From Dietzia sp. NCCP-2495 (lineage in GTDB: Bacteria; Actinomycetota; Actinomycetes; Mycobacteriales; Mycobacteriaceae): 52,546 bases of DNA. This document shows positions 8,182 to 15,932 of the stretch, in pieces. Location: positions 1 through 52,546 of the forward strand of contig NZ_BRVN01000022.1 in the NCBI RefSeq assembly GCF_026011735.1, read 5' to 3'. The translations under genes were made by a program, and so were the position numbers. The number at the start of each line of letters is the position of its first letter. Position 1 is the first letter of the stretch. Below the pieces are notes generated by a model. The model was not told the DNA's origin, did not search any database, and saw nothing but the letters and a program-made list of their open reading frames with translations.

Positions 8182-9300
8182 ATGGGAGCTAAGCAGCGGG
8201 TAAGCGGAGCGGTTCGAGCGCTCGGGGTCATGTCCCTGATGGGTCTCGTTGCCGCCGCCACCACAGACACCACGCGAACCGTCGACACGACGCAGGTGAG
8301 TGGAGATCCTCATCTGGTGGCCTGGCTGGACACCGCATGCCTGGAGTACTCGCAGGACGCGGGCGAGAGCTGGGGTGGTACTTCGGAAATCTCGTGGAGG
8401 TCCATCAGGCCGGTCCCAGGCAGTGAATCGCTCCATGCCGAGTTCCTGGTGCGCAACGGCTGCGAGCAGCCCGCCACCCTGCAGGCCTACGCGGGCGCCT
8501 GGAACGTCACTGACGGTGCCTCGGCCACTTGGCGTGTGGAACTGGGCGAGGACCCGGGCGAGATGGCCACCCTCACGGGCCCGTCGACTCCGGAGGACTA
8601 CGGGGTCCTGCTCAATGAGGTCCCGGCACCGACCGGTAAGGAGATCCCCGTCAAGCTGCTGCTCGGGATCCCGTGGGAGGAGACGCAGCAGGGGGTGTCC
8701 ATCAGGCCGGGCTGGTCGTTGCGTCTCGAGGAGGCGGCCACCGCGCCCGAGGCGCCGACCGTCTCCGCTGTGGACCCGGAGGCCCCCACGACCGGTGACG
8801 TGGTCACCATCAGCGGGTTGGCCGAAGCCGGCTCGACTGTCGAGGTGACCGTCGACGGGGAGATCCGCTGCACCACCACCGCGACCGAAGAGGGCACGTT
8901 CTCCTGCGAGGTGGGGGAGATGGCCGGTGGGACGCACAGCGTTTCCGCCACCGCCACCAACGACCAGGGCACCTCCGAGCCCGCCGCGGAGGTGGAGGTG
9001 ACGGTGGAAGACGCCGGCACCGGCTGGGGCTCGCTGGACGACCTGCTCGACTGGGGCCCGCTCGGCAGCCTCACCGGCAGCCTCACCGGTGACTCCGGGA
9101 GCTCGGGTAGCTCGGGCGACGGCGGATCCGGCAGCGCGGATGGGGCCGAATTCGGCAGCGCGGATGGGGCCGAATTCGGCAGCGCCACGGGCAGCATGTC
9201 CGAGAGCAGCCTCGGCGAGACCGGCTCGACGTCCTTCATCGAGGGCGCGATCGGCGGCGGCACCGTCATCTCCGGGCCCGCGCCCGCACCGGGGGCCTGA
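8182..9300 (+). CDS. Exported protein with one Ig-like domain and Gly/Ser-rich C-terminus
   Basis: The 372-residue protein begins with a short signal peptide (basic AKQR, hydrophobic stretch to ~residue 26, cleavage near VAAA). Residues ~40-185 form an unrecognised domain with two cysteines and a RPGWSLRL segment near its end. Residues ~193-275 are a Big_6-like Ig domain with the same paired cysteines (IRCTT...FSCEV) as in the giant protein upstream. The rest is Gly/Ser-rich, with PLGSLTGSLTG and a doubled GSADGAEF unit, ending in PAPAPGA. It sits alone between two steroid-region genes with its own upstream gap. It looks like a third member of the exported Ig-like group at the left end; function unknown. 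Confidence 0.7.
   Translation: MGAKQRVSGAVRALGVMSLMGLVAAATTDTTRTVDTTQVSGDPHLVAWLDTACLEYSQDAGESWGGTSEISWRSIRPVPGSESLHAEFLVRNGCEQPATLQAYAGAWNVTDGASATWRVELGEDPGEMATLTGPSTPEDYGVLLNEVPAPTGKEIPVKLLLGIPWEETQQGVSIRPGWSLRLEEAATAPEAPTVSAVDPEAPTTGDVVTISGLAEAGSTVEVTVDGEIRCTTTATEEGTFSCEVGEMAGGTHSVSATATNDQGTSEPAAEVEVTVEDAGTGWGSLDDLLDWGPLGSLTGSLTGDSGSSGSSGDGGSGSADGAEFGSADGAEFGSATGSMSESSLGETGSTSFIEGAIGGGTVISGPAPAPGA
9130..9177 (+). repeat. Two perfect 24-bp tandem repeats inside coding sequence
   Basis: Units 9130-9153 and 9154-9177 are identical and each adds eight residues (GSADGAEF) to the Gly/Ser tail of the exported protein. Such perfect in-frame units are expected to expand and contract by slippage. 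Confidence 0.9.
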
Positions 9301-9448
9301 TCGGTCGGCCTACGCTGTGGCTCCGGTTCCGGCTCCGATCGGGTCGGGGCAGGGCCTGTACTCCGCTCAGCCGGCCGGCGGCCCCGAGGTTAGGCGGCCT
9401 GTCGGTCACCGATGTGCCGCATAGGGTCGGCGGGGTTGACCGAGACAG

Positions 9449-9471
9449 TGCACAAGTCGAGCACTTGTGCA
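9449..9471. terminator. Hairpin between convergent genes
   Basis: A perfect 9-bp stem (9449-9457 with 9463-9471) has a 5-base loop. It lies between the exported-protein gene and the end of echA19, which converge, so it may act as a bidirectional terminator. The remainder of 9301-9511 shows nothing I recognise. Confidence 0.45.
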
Positions 9472-9511
9472 GCGATGCTCGGAGGGAGCGGCTGCGGGCA
9501 GGAGGGGCGGG

Positions 9512-10318
9512 TTATTCGCCTCGGAACTCGGGGGTGCGCTTCTCCGCGAACGCGCGCGGGCCCTCCTTGGCGTCCGCGGAGGCGAAGACCTTGCCGCCCA
9601 CCTCGGCGTCGACCTTGAACGCCTCCTCCTCGTGCATGCCCTCGGTGCGGCGGATCGTCTCGATCATCCCCTGCACCGCGAGCGGGCCGTTGGCGGCGAT
9701 CGACTCGGCGAGCTCGAGCGCCTTGTCCAGCGCGGAGCCGTCGTCCACCACGTGGCCGATCAGCCCGAAGCGCTCGGCCTCCTCGGCGGTCAGGTGGCGG
9801 CCCGTCATGAGGACCTCCATCGCGACGGTGTACGGGATCTGGCGGACGAGTCGCACGGCCGAGCCGCCCAGCGGGTAGAGGCCCCAGCGCGCCTCGGAGA
9901 CGCCGAACTTGGCGGAACGTCCGGCGACGCGGATGTCGGTGCCCTGCAGGATCTCGGTGCCGCCCGCGATGGCCGGGCCCTCGACCGCGGCGATGAGCGG
10001 CTTGCTCAACCGACGGCCCTTGAGCAGCGCCGGGAGCTTGGTGAGGTCCCATCCGCCGCCGGCGAACTTGTCTCCGGGAGCGTCCTTGTTCATCGCCTTG
10101 AGGTCCGCGCCGGCACAGAAGTATCCGCCGGCACCGGTGAGGATGCACGCCCGGATCTCGGGATCCGAGTCCACCAGATCCCAGGCCTCCTCCATCCCGC
10201 GCATCATCGGACCCGACAGCGCGTTGCGTGCCTCGGGCCGGTTCATGGTGACGATCAGGACGTGGCCGCGGCGCTCGGCGAGCAGGTGCTGGTCCTCGGG
10301 CGTGACGTCGGCGGTCAT
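9512..10318 (-). CDS. echA19: Enoyl-CoA hydratase, EchA19-like (sterol side-chain degradation)
   Basis: This 268-residue crotonase-fold protein hydrates enoyl-CoA intermediates; the family member EchA19 acts on the cholesterol side-chain. Visible features are [14 protein letters not shown] (oxyanion hole), [11 protein letters not shown], and a segment [22 protein letters not shown] split by the usual crotonase helix, with Glu in FGVSEA. The C-terminus [11 protein letters not shown] is very close to M. tuberculosis EchA19 as I remember it. The start ATG at 10318 follows a perfect AGGAGG seven bases upstream; longer upstream extension is antisense to fadD19 and is rejected. The gene is divergent from fadD19 with an 81-base spacer holding one KstR-type box, the same pairing as in mycobacteria. 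Confidence 0.9.
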   Translation of the reverse strand: MTADVTPEDQHLLAERRGHVLIVTMNRPEARNALSGPMMRGMEEAWDLVDSDPEIRACILTGAGGYFCAGADLKAMNKDAPGDKFAGGGWDLTKLPALLKGRRLSKPLIAAVEGPAIAGGTEILQGTDIRVAGRSAKFGVSEARWGLYPLGGSAVRLVRQIPYTVAMEVLMTGRHLTAEEAERFGLIGHVVDDGSALDKALELAESIAANGPLAVQGMIETIRRTEGMHEEEAFKVDAEVGGKVFASADAKEGPRAFAEKRTPEFRGE

Positions 10319-10375
10319 CGTGCCTCCTGAATAGCTGAGTGTGTCGACAGTTCGATGTAACCCACCCCACAGGAC

Positions 10376-10389
10376 GGGAACACGTTCTA
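10376..10389 (+). promoter_or_regulatory. KstR-type operator between echA19 and fadD19
   Basis: The 14-mer GGGAACACGTTCTA fits TNNAACNNGTTNNA except for its first base. It is the only such box in the 81-base divergent spacer and ends 10 bases before the fadD19 ATG, so it could control both directions. Confidence 0.65.
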
Positions 10390-10399
10390 GTTTAGGGGT

Positions 10400-12037
10400 A
10401 TGGCTTACACCATTGGGGATCTTGTCGAGCACAGTGTCGATCGCGTGCCGGACCGCGAGGTCCTGGTCCAGGGTGATCGGGTCCTGACATTCCGCGAACT
10501 GGAGGAGCGCGCCAACCGCCTCGCCCACCACCTCCGATCGGTCGGCGTGGGCCCCGAGGGGAAGGTCGCGGTCTACAGCCGCAACACGATCGAAGCCGTC
10601 GAGGCGATGGTCGCGATCTTCAAGATCCGCGCTGTCATGATCAACGTCAACTTCCGCTACGTCGCGCCCGAACTCGAGTATCTGCTGAACAACTCGGACA
10701 GCGTTGTCGTCGTCGTCGAACGGCGCTACACCGACACCCTCGCCGAGGCCCTCCCACAGGCCCCGGCCGTCACCCACGTCGTGGTGATCGAGGACGGTAC
10801 CGACGGGCCCGACCCGCAGGTCCCCGCCGGCGTCACCGTCTCCCACTACGAGGACGCCCTGGCCGCGCAGTCGCCGGAGCGCGACTTCGAACCGCGCTCG
10901 AACGACGACACCTACATGCTCTACACCGGCGGCACCACGGGCGCGCCCAAGGGCGTCGTCTGGCGGCAGGAGGACGTGTTCATGGTCCTCGGCGGCGGCA
11001 TCGACTACATGACCGGAGAGAAGGTCGCCAGCGAATGGGAGCTGGCAGATAAGGCCGTCGACGGCGGCGTGCTGGTCCGCTGCGCCCTGCCGCCCCTGAT
11101 CCACGGCGGCGCCCAGTGGGCCATCTTCATGGCCCTGTTCGCCGGCCACACCAGCGTCATCGTCCCCGAGTTCGACCCCGCCGAAGTGTGGCAGCTGGTC
11201 ACCGACCGGGGGATCAACCTCATGTTCATCACCGGCGACGCCATGGCCCGCCCCATGATCGAGGCCTGGGACCCGGAGAAGTACGACGCCTCGAGCCTGC
11301 TCTACATGGGCTCGTCGGCGGCGCTCCTGTCGCCGTCGGTCAAGGACCAGTTCAACGACGCCTTCCCGAACCTCCTGCTCTCGGATGCGATCGGCTCCTC
11401 CGAGACCGGCTTCTCCGGCTTGGCGCCGGCCGAGAAGGGCAAGAACCACACCGGTGGCCCGCGCGTGACCATCGACTCGCAGACCACCGTGCTCGACGAT
11501 GACGGCAACGAGGTCGCCCCCGGATCCGGGACCATCGGCAAGGTGGCACGGTCCGGGCACATCCCGCTGGGCTACTACAAGGACGAGGCCAAGACCGCCG
11601 AGACCTTCCGCACCTACAACGGCACGCGGTACGCGATCCCCGGCGACGACGCGCGCGTGGAAGAAGACGGCACCGTCACCATGCTCGGCCGCGGCTCGGT
11701 GTCCATCAACACGGGCGGCGAGAAGGTGCACCCCGAGGAGGTGGAGGCCGCGCTCAAGACGCACCCCGATGTGTTCGATGCCCTGGTGATCGGCGTGCCG
11801 CACGAGCGGATGGGGCAGCAGGTGGCCGCGGTGATCCAGACCCGCGACGGCACGTGCCCGCCGATCGCCGAGGTGGGGGAGTACGTCCGCCGGGAGGTCG
11901 CCGGCTACAAGGTGCCGCGCGCCCTATGGGTGGAACCCGCCGTCAAACGCAATCCCGCGGGCAAGCCCGACTACCGCTGGGCCGCGGAAATCGCCGCGTC
12001 CCGTCCCGCCGACGACAGCCAGGAGATCCCCTCGTGA
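10400..12037 (+). CDS. fadD19: FadD19-like sterol side-chain acyl-CoA ligase
   Basis: This 545-residue adenylate-forming enzyme would activate the C26 carboxyl of a sterol side-chain to its CoA thioester with ATP. Visible motifs are [12 protein letters not shown] (P-loop), [23 protein letters not shown] and the C-terminal Lys in [10 protein letters not shown]. Segments such as [15 protein letters not shown] and [21 protein letters not shown] match M. tuberculosis FadD19 nearly word for word. The ATG lies 10 bases after the KstR-type box, with only AGGGG very close upstream, so a leaderless mRNA is possible. The gene overlaps the next gene by four bases (GTGA), indicating translational coupling. 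Confidence 0.9.
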   Translation: MAYTIGDLVEHSVDRVPDREVLVQGDRVLTFRELEERANRLAHHLRSVGVGPEGKVAVYSRNTIEAVEAMVAIFKIRAVMINVNFRYVAPELEYLLNNSDSVVVVVERRYTDTLAEALPQAPAVTHVVVIEDGTDGPDPQVPAGVTVSHYEDALAAQSPERDFEPRSNDDTYMLYTGGTTGAPKGVVWRQEDVFMVLGGGIDYMTGEKVASEWELADKAVDGGVLVRCALPPLIHGGAQWAIFMALFAGHTSVIVPEFDPAEVWQLVTDRGINLMFITGDAMARPMIEAWDPEKYDASSLLYMGSSAALLSPSVKDQFNDAFPNLLLSDAIGSSETGFSGLAPAEKGKNHTGGPRVTIDSQTTVLDDDGNEVAPGSGTIGKVARSGHIPLGYYKDEAKTAETFRTYNGTRYAIPGDDARVEEDGTVTMLGRGSVSINTGGEKVHPEEVEAALKTHPDVFDALVIGVPHERMGQQVAAVIQTRDGTCPPIAEVGEYVRREVAGYKVPRALWVEPAVKRNPAGKPDYRWAAEIAASRPADDSQEIPS

Positions 12038-13146
12038 ACATCCGCACCGATCTGGCCGAGGAGTTCGGAATCCAGTACCCGATCTTCGCGTTCACCCCGT
12101 CCAAGGCGGTCGCCGCCGCCGTGACCCGCGCCGGGGGCATGGGCGTGCTGGGCGCCGTCCGGTACAACGACCCCGCCGAGCTCGACGAGGTCCTGGACTG
12201 GATGGACGCCAACACCGACGGCAAGCCGTACGGCGTCGACGTGGTGATGCCCAACAAGGTGCCCACCGAGGGCAGCTCCGTGGACCTGGGCGCCATGATC
12301 CCCGACGAGCACCGCGGATTCGTCAACCGAGTCCTCGACGACCTAGGCGTACCGCCTCTCGGCGACGACGACGACGAGAACGCCGGCGTCCTGGGCTGGC
12401 TGCACTCTGTGGCGCAGTCGCACGTCGACGTGGCGCTGCGACACCGGCCCGTCTTGATTGCCAACGCGCTGGGCTCCCCGCCGGTCGAGGTGATCTCCCA
12501 GGCTCACGACGCGGGGCTCAAGGTGGCCGCGCTGGCCGGCAGCACCAAACACGCGCTCGCCCACGCCGAGAACGGGGTGGACATCGTGATCGCCCAGGGT
12601 GGCGAGGCCGGCGGTCACACCGGCGAGGTGGCGACCATGGTGCTCGTGCCCGAGATCCTCCGTGCGCTCGACGGCCGGGCACCCGTGCTCGCCGCCGGCG
12701 GGATCGGCGACGGCACGCAGGTTGCGGCCGTGGTCGGCATGGGCGCGCAGGGCGCCTGGATGGGCTCGCGCTGGCTCACCGCCGCCGAGTACGCCGACGA
12801 CGGTGGCTCGCAGGCCATGCAAAAGGCACTGCTCGCCGCGACCAGCCGGGACACCGTTCGCAGCCGTATCTACTCCGGCAAGCCGGCCCGGCTGCTCAAG
12901 AGCAAGTGGACCGACGCCTGGGCCGCCGATGACGCTCCGGAGCCCCTGCCCATGCCGCTGCAGAACCTGCTGGTCGCCGAGGCGCACCAGCGGATCTCCG
13001 CGGCCCAGGATCCGGAGGTCGTGGCCATGCCGGCCGGGCAGATCATCGGCTCGCTCGACGGGATCGTGCCGGTCGCCGACACGATGGCGCAGATCGTGGC
13101 CGAGTACTCCGCCGCCGTCGAGCGCCTGCGCGCCTCACTCGCCTGA
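12034..13146 (+). CDS. Nitronate monooxygenase-like FMN oxidoreductase
   Basis: The 370-residue protein has the TIM-barrel FMN fold of the nitronate monooxygenase / 2-nitropropane dioxygenase family. Visible are an N-terminal QYPIFAFTPSK, AGGMGVLGA, the AQGGEAGGHTG segment that carries the family His, AAGGIGDG and GAQGAWMGSRW for flavin phosphate binding. The GTG start overlaps the fadD19 stop by four bases and has AGGAG upstream. Co-transcription with fadD19 behind a KstR-type box suggests a step in sterol or lipid catabolism rather than nitroalkane detoxification. Relatives in mycobacterial cholesterol clusters exist (for example the Rv3553 type), but I cannot show orthology. The convergent neighbour is separated by a long inverted repeat. 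Confidence 0.8.
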   Translation: MNIRTDLAEEFGIQYPIFAFTPSKAVAAAVTRAGGMGVLGAVRYNDPAELDEVLDWMDANTDGKPYGVDVVMPNKVPTEGSSVDLGAMIPDEHRGFVNRVLDDLGVPPLGDDDDENAGVLGWLHSVAQSHVDVALRHRPVLIANALGSPPVEVISQAHDAGLKVAALAGSTKHALAHAENGVDIVIAQGGEAGGHTGEVATMVLVPEILRALDGRAPVLAAGGIGDGTQVAAVVGMGAQGAWMGSRWLTAAEYADDGGSQAMQKALLAATSRDTVRSRIYSGKPARLLKSKWTDAWAADDAPEPLPMPLQNLLVAEAHQRISAAQDPEVVAMPAGQIIGSLDGIVPVADTMAQIVAEYSAAVERLRASLA

Positions 13147-13189
13147 CCAGCTCGTTTCTGGAATCCGCGTCACCACCCCGCCGCCCTGC

Positions 13190-13261
13190 AAATCCGCTAC
13201 TCCGCCTGTTGATTCGCTACCCCTTTACGGGTAGCGGATCTGCGGAGGGAGTAGCGGATTT
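13190..13261. terminator. 33-base imperfect inverted repeat, probable bidirectional terminator
   Basis: The arms 13190-13222 and 13229-13261 pair over 33 positions with about seven mismatches and a 6-base loop. Each arm holds a 14-base outer block and a CGCTACCC-type inner block, so ATCCGCTAC or its complement occurs repeatedly. It lies between two convergent genes, where a shared terminator is expected. Its nested design also resembles a small palindromic repeat element. Confidence 0.6.
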
Positions 13262-13296
13262 CGGTGTTGTTGCGGGCTCGGCGGGGAGCGCGGGGC

Positions 13297-13989
13297 TCAG
13301 CTGCCGAGGACGAACAGCAGCATCGCCGCCCAGTGGCAGGCGAAGGCCACCACTGTGCACGTGTGGAACACCTCGTGGAAGCCGTACACGCCCGGCACCG
13401 GGTCGGGCCGCTTGAGGCCGTAAACCACCGCGCCGCCCGTGTAGGCGAGTCCGCCGGCCAGCACCAGTCCCACCGCGACTGGGTCCACTTCGATGAGGTC
13501 GCCGGCGAACCAGACCGCGGTCCAGCCCAGGACGATGTACAGCACCACGTACAGCCAGCGCGGGGCCGAGAGCCAGAACAGTCTGAACGCGATCCCCAGT
13601 AGTGCGCCGGTCCACACCACGGCCAGCAGGATCGTGCTGGCCGGCGGCTCGAGAGCGGCCACGGTCATGGGCGTATACGTCCCGGCGATGAGCAGGAAGA
13701 TGTTCGAGTGGTCCATCCGTCGCAGCAGCGCCGCGGCCCGCGGGGACCAGGTGCCCCGGTGATACAGCGCCGAGATGCCGAACAGCAGCGACGAGGTCGC
13801 GAGGAACACCGCACACGCCACCGTCAGCGCGGTGCCCTCCGACAGCGCGGTGAGCAGGACTCCGAGCACGATCGCCACGGGCAGAGTGCCGAGATGGATC
13901 CAGCCTCGCAGCAGTGGCTTCTCCGGGACCACGGTCACGCTGAAGTCGTTGTCGGGGTCGAGCGTGTCTGCGTCAGCCGGAGGGGTCAC
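13297..13989 (-). CDS. Hemolysin III / TrhA-type membrane protein (PAQR family)
   Basis: The 230-residue protein has about seven membrane segments. Family motifs are visible: SALYHR after helix 2, DHSNIFLLIAGTYTP and YGFHEVFH near the C-terminus. The His and Asp residues in these motifs are the conserved, probably metal-binding set of the PAQR/HlyIII family. In bacteria the family is linked to membrane fluidity homeostasis; haemolysis itself is not implied. The gene stands alone, with no KstR-type box, and is oriented as the fadD17 cluster upstream of it. Confidence 0.85.
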   Translation of the reverse strand: MTPPADADTLDPDNDFSVTVVPEKPLLRGWIHLGTLPVAIVLGVLLTALSEGTALTVACAVFLATSSLLFGISALYHRGTWSPRAAALLRRMDHSNIFLLIAGTYTPMTVAALEPPASTILLAVVWTGALLGIAFRLFWLSAPRWLYVVLYIVLGWTAVWFAGDLIEVDPVAVGLVLAGGLAYTGGAVVYGLKRPDPVPGVYGFHEVFHTCTVVAFACHWAAMLLFVLGS

Positions 13990-14033
13990 ACTCCGAACCT
14001 ACCCCGTGGCGACGGCGGCTCCGGGGCTCGAAA

Positions 14034-14063
14034 TAGTGTTGTTGGGCATAGTGTTGTTGGGCA
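14034..14063 (+). repeat. Two perfect 15-bp tandem repeats, intergenic
   Basis: TAGTGTTGTTGGGCA occurs twice in direct succession between fadD17 (ending at 14127) and hemolysin III (starting at 13989). It is richer in T than its surroundings and may lie in the promoter region of the hemolysin III gene. Otherwise 13990-14126 shows nothing recognisable. Confidence 0.85.
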
Positions 14064-14126
14064 CTGCGGTGGGGGCTCTGACCACGTGAGACCGCCCCGG
14101 CTAGCCCCGCCGCCGATGCGTCCCGT

Positions 14127-15932
14127 CTACCGCGGCACGAACCTCTCCGCCCCGTGTCCGCGCACCCAGATCCGGTCGCCGGCGGGCTCGGTGCCGAGCG
14201 AGGTGAGATCCCGCGCCCGGAACTTGAAGCTCGCGGTCCGAGGCAGCGCCGAGGTGATCCGCAGCAGCGAGGGCCACTGCTTGGGGCCGAGGTCAGCCTG
14301 GCCGGCGAGGAATTCGCCAAAGCCCTCGGCGAACCAGCAGGCCACCGTCTCGTCCGCGTCACCGCGGAGGACCACGGCGGCCGCCACGGCGTCACCGATC
14401 GCGCCGTAGCCTGTCCCCGAGCCTGTCCCGGAGCCAGCGCTAGAGCCCGAGCCCGAGCCCGGCCCGCGCACCGCGGCCGCCGGCACGGCGTACACGCCCA
14501 CGTCGGCCACATCGGGATGACGCCGGATCACGCGCTCGATCGGTGCTGCCGCCAGATTCTCCCCATCGACCCGCATCCATCCGCCGGAGCGGCCGGCGAA
14601 GTAGACGAAGTCGTCGTCGTCGACATACGCCAGGTCGCCGGAGTGGAAACGTCCCCCGCGCATCCTCTCGGCGTCGGCGGCCGGGTCGTTCCAGTAGCCG
14701 GCGAACATCCCGGGCCCGTCGGCGACCATCTCGCCCACGGCCTCGTCGGGATTGACCAACGCACCGTCTGCGTCGAACCGTGCGCGCGGGCACTCGACCC
14801 CCGAGTCCACATCGACGATCCGTACGCCGGCCGGCAGCGGTCCGAGCGCGACGTCAGGGGTGTCGGGCGTACGCGAGACGGAGAGGCCGCCCTCGCTGGA
14901 GCCGAAACCGTCCACCACGCGCACGTCGAAGCGGCGGGTGAACTCGGCGCGCACGTCGGCGGGCGCCTCGTTGCCGTAGACGACGCGCATCGGGTTGTCG
15001 GCGTCGTCGGCGCGCTCGGCGGTGGCGAGGATGTAGGACAGGGGAGCGCCCACGTAGTTGGCGAACGTGCAGCCGTAGCGCCGCACGTCGTCCAGCCAGC
15101 CCGACGCGCTGAAGCGGCGACGCTGGGCGATCGAGCACTGCGCGAACAGCGCGATCGGCCAGGCCACCATCACGGCGTTGGAGTGGAAGAGCGGCATCGC
15201 GCTGTACACGCAGTCTTCGTGGCCCATCCCGAACCGCTCGGCAAGCATCCGGCCGGGCACCGAGATCTTGGACTGGGTGATGCGCACGGCCTTGGGGTCG
15301 CCGCTGGTGCCGGAGGTGAACACGAGCGCCACCAGGTCGTCGGCGTCGGTGGGCACGGCCGCGGGGTCGGGCAGGGTGGCGCCGGAGTGGCGAGCCAGCA
15401 GCTTCGACCACCCCGGCGAGTCCACCGAGATCACCGGGATGCCCACGTCGGGATCGTCGAGAAGTGCCTCGTTGTCCGCGTCCGTGAGGACCAGCGCGCA
15501 GTCCGCGAGCCGCGCGTCGCGCACCAGGGCCTCGCCGCGCCGCGTGGGGTTGAGTCCGGCCACGACGAGCTCCGAGCACGCCGCCGCGCCGAGCAGGTGA
15601 AGGTACTCCGGGGTGCCGGACATGAGGAGACCGATGTGGGGGTGGGCGGGGGCGTCGCGCGCGGCGTCCGGGGCCGACGACGCCGACCCCGACGACGCCG
15701 ACCCCGACGACGCCGAGCCCGACGACGACGACACGTCCGCCCGCGAGCTCATCAGTTCCCGGATTGCCGCGATCCGGACGGCGCTCTCCCGGGCCGCCTG
15801 CGACCAGGGCGTGAACTGCCCGTCGGCCCAGATCCCGCGGTCGTCGATGTCGGACAGGGCGTGCAGAGCGTCGGCGACCGAGCGGAACGGCTCGGCGGCG
15901 ACATCGGCGATCGTCCGCACGGCGGCGCTCAT
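14127..15932 (-). CDS. fadD17: FadD17-like acyl-CoA synthetase with low-complexity insertions
   Basis: This adenylate-forming ligase carries LVALVFTSGTSGDPKAVR (P-loop), GFGSSEGG, a YVDDDDFVYFAGR segment and the terminal Lys in TASFKFRARDL. Its position next to fadE27-fadE26 and mce4 is that of fadD17 in mycobacteria; a sterol side-chain CoA-ligase role is inferred. It is 601 residues, about 100 longer than the ~500 I recall for FadD17. Some of the excess is two Gly/Ser repeats: residues ~67-87 (GSASS repeated three times) and a GSGSGSSAGSGTGSGTG stretch near residue ~495. The ATG at 15932 overlaps the fadE27 stop (ATGA); a GTG at 15947 with a better AAGGAG spacing is the alternative start. 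Confidence 0.8.
   Translation of the reverse strand: MSAAVRTIADVAAEPFRSVADALHALSDIDDRGIWADGQFTPWSQAARESAVRIAAIRELMSSRADVSSSSGSASSGSASSGSASSAPDAARDAPAHPHIGLLMSGTPEYLHLLGAAACSELVVAGLNPTRRGEALVRDARLADCALVLTDADNEALLDDPDVGIPVISVDSPGWSKLLARHSGATLPDPAAVPTDADDLVALVFTSGTSGDPKAVRITQSKISVPGRMLAERFGMGHEDCVYSAMPLFHSNAVMVAWPIALFAQCSIAQRRRFSASGWLDDVRRYGCTFANYVGAPLSYILATAERADDADNPMRVVYGNEAPADVRAEFTRRFDVRVVDGFGSSEGGLSVSRTPDTPDVALGPLPAGVRIVDVDSGVECPRARFDADGALVNPDEAVGEMVADGPGMFAGYWNDPAADAERMRGGRFHSGDLAYVDDDDFVYFAGRSGGWMRVDGENLAAAPIERVIRRHPDVADVGVYAVPAAAVRGPGSGSGSSAGSGTGSGTGYGAIGDAVAAAVVLRGDADETVACWFAEGFGEFLAGQADLGPKQWPSLLRITSALPRTASFKFRARDLTSLGTEPAGDRIWVRGHGAERFVPR

Noticed and set aside
9300-9511. A short gene in the spacer before echA19
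   Set aside because: Frames in this spacer run antisense into echA19 and have no ribosome-binding site.
10319-11803. N-terminal extension of echA19 to 763 residues
   Set aside because: The extension is antisense to fadD19, and an excellent AGGAGG with ATG marks the start at 10318.
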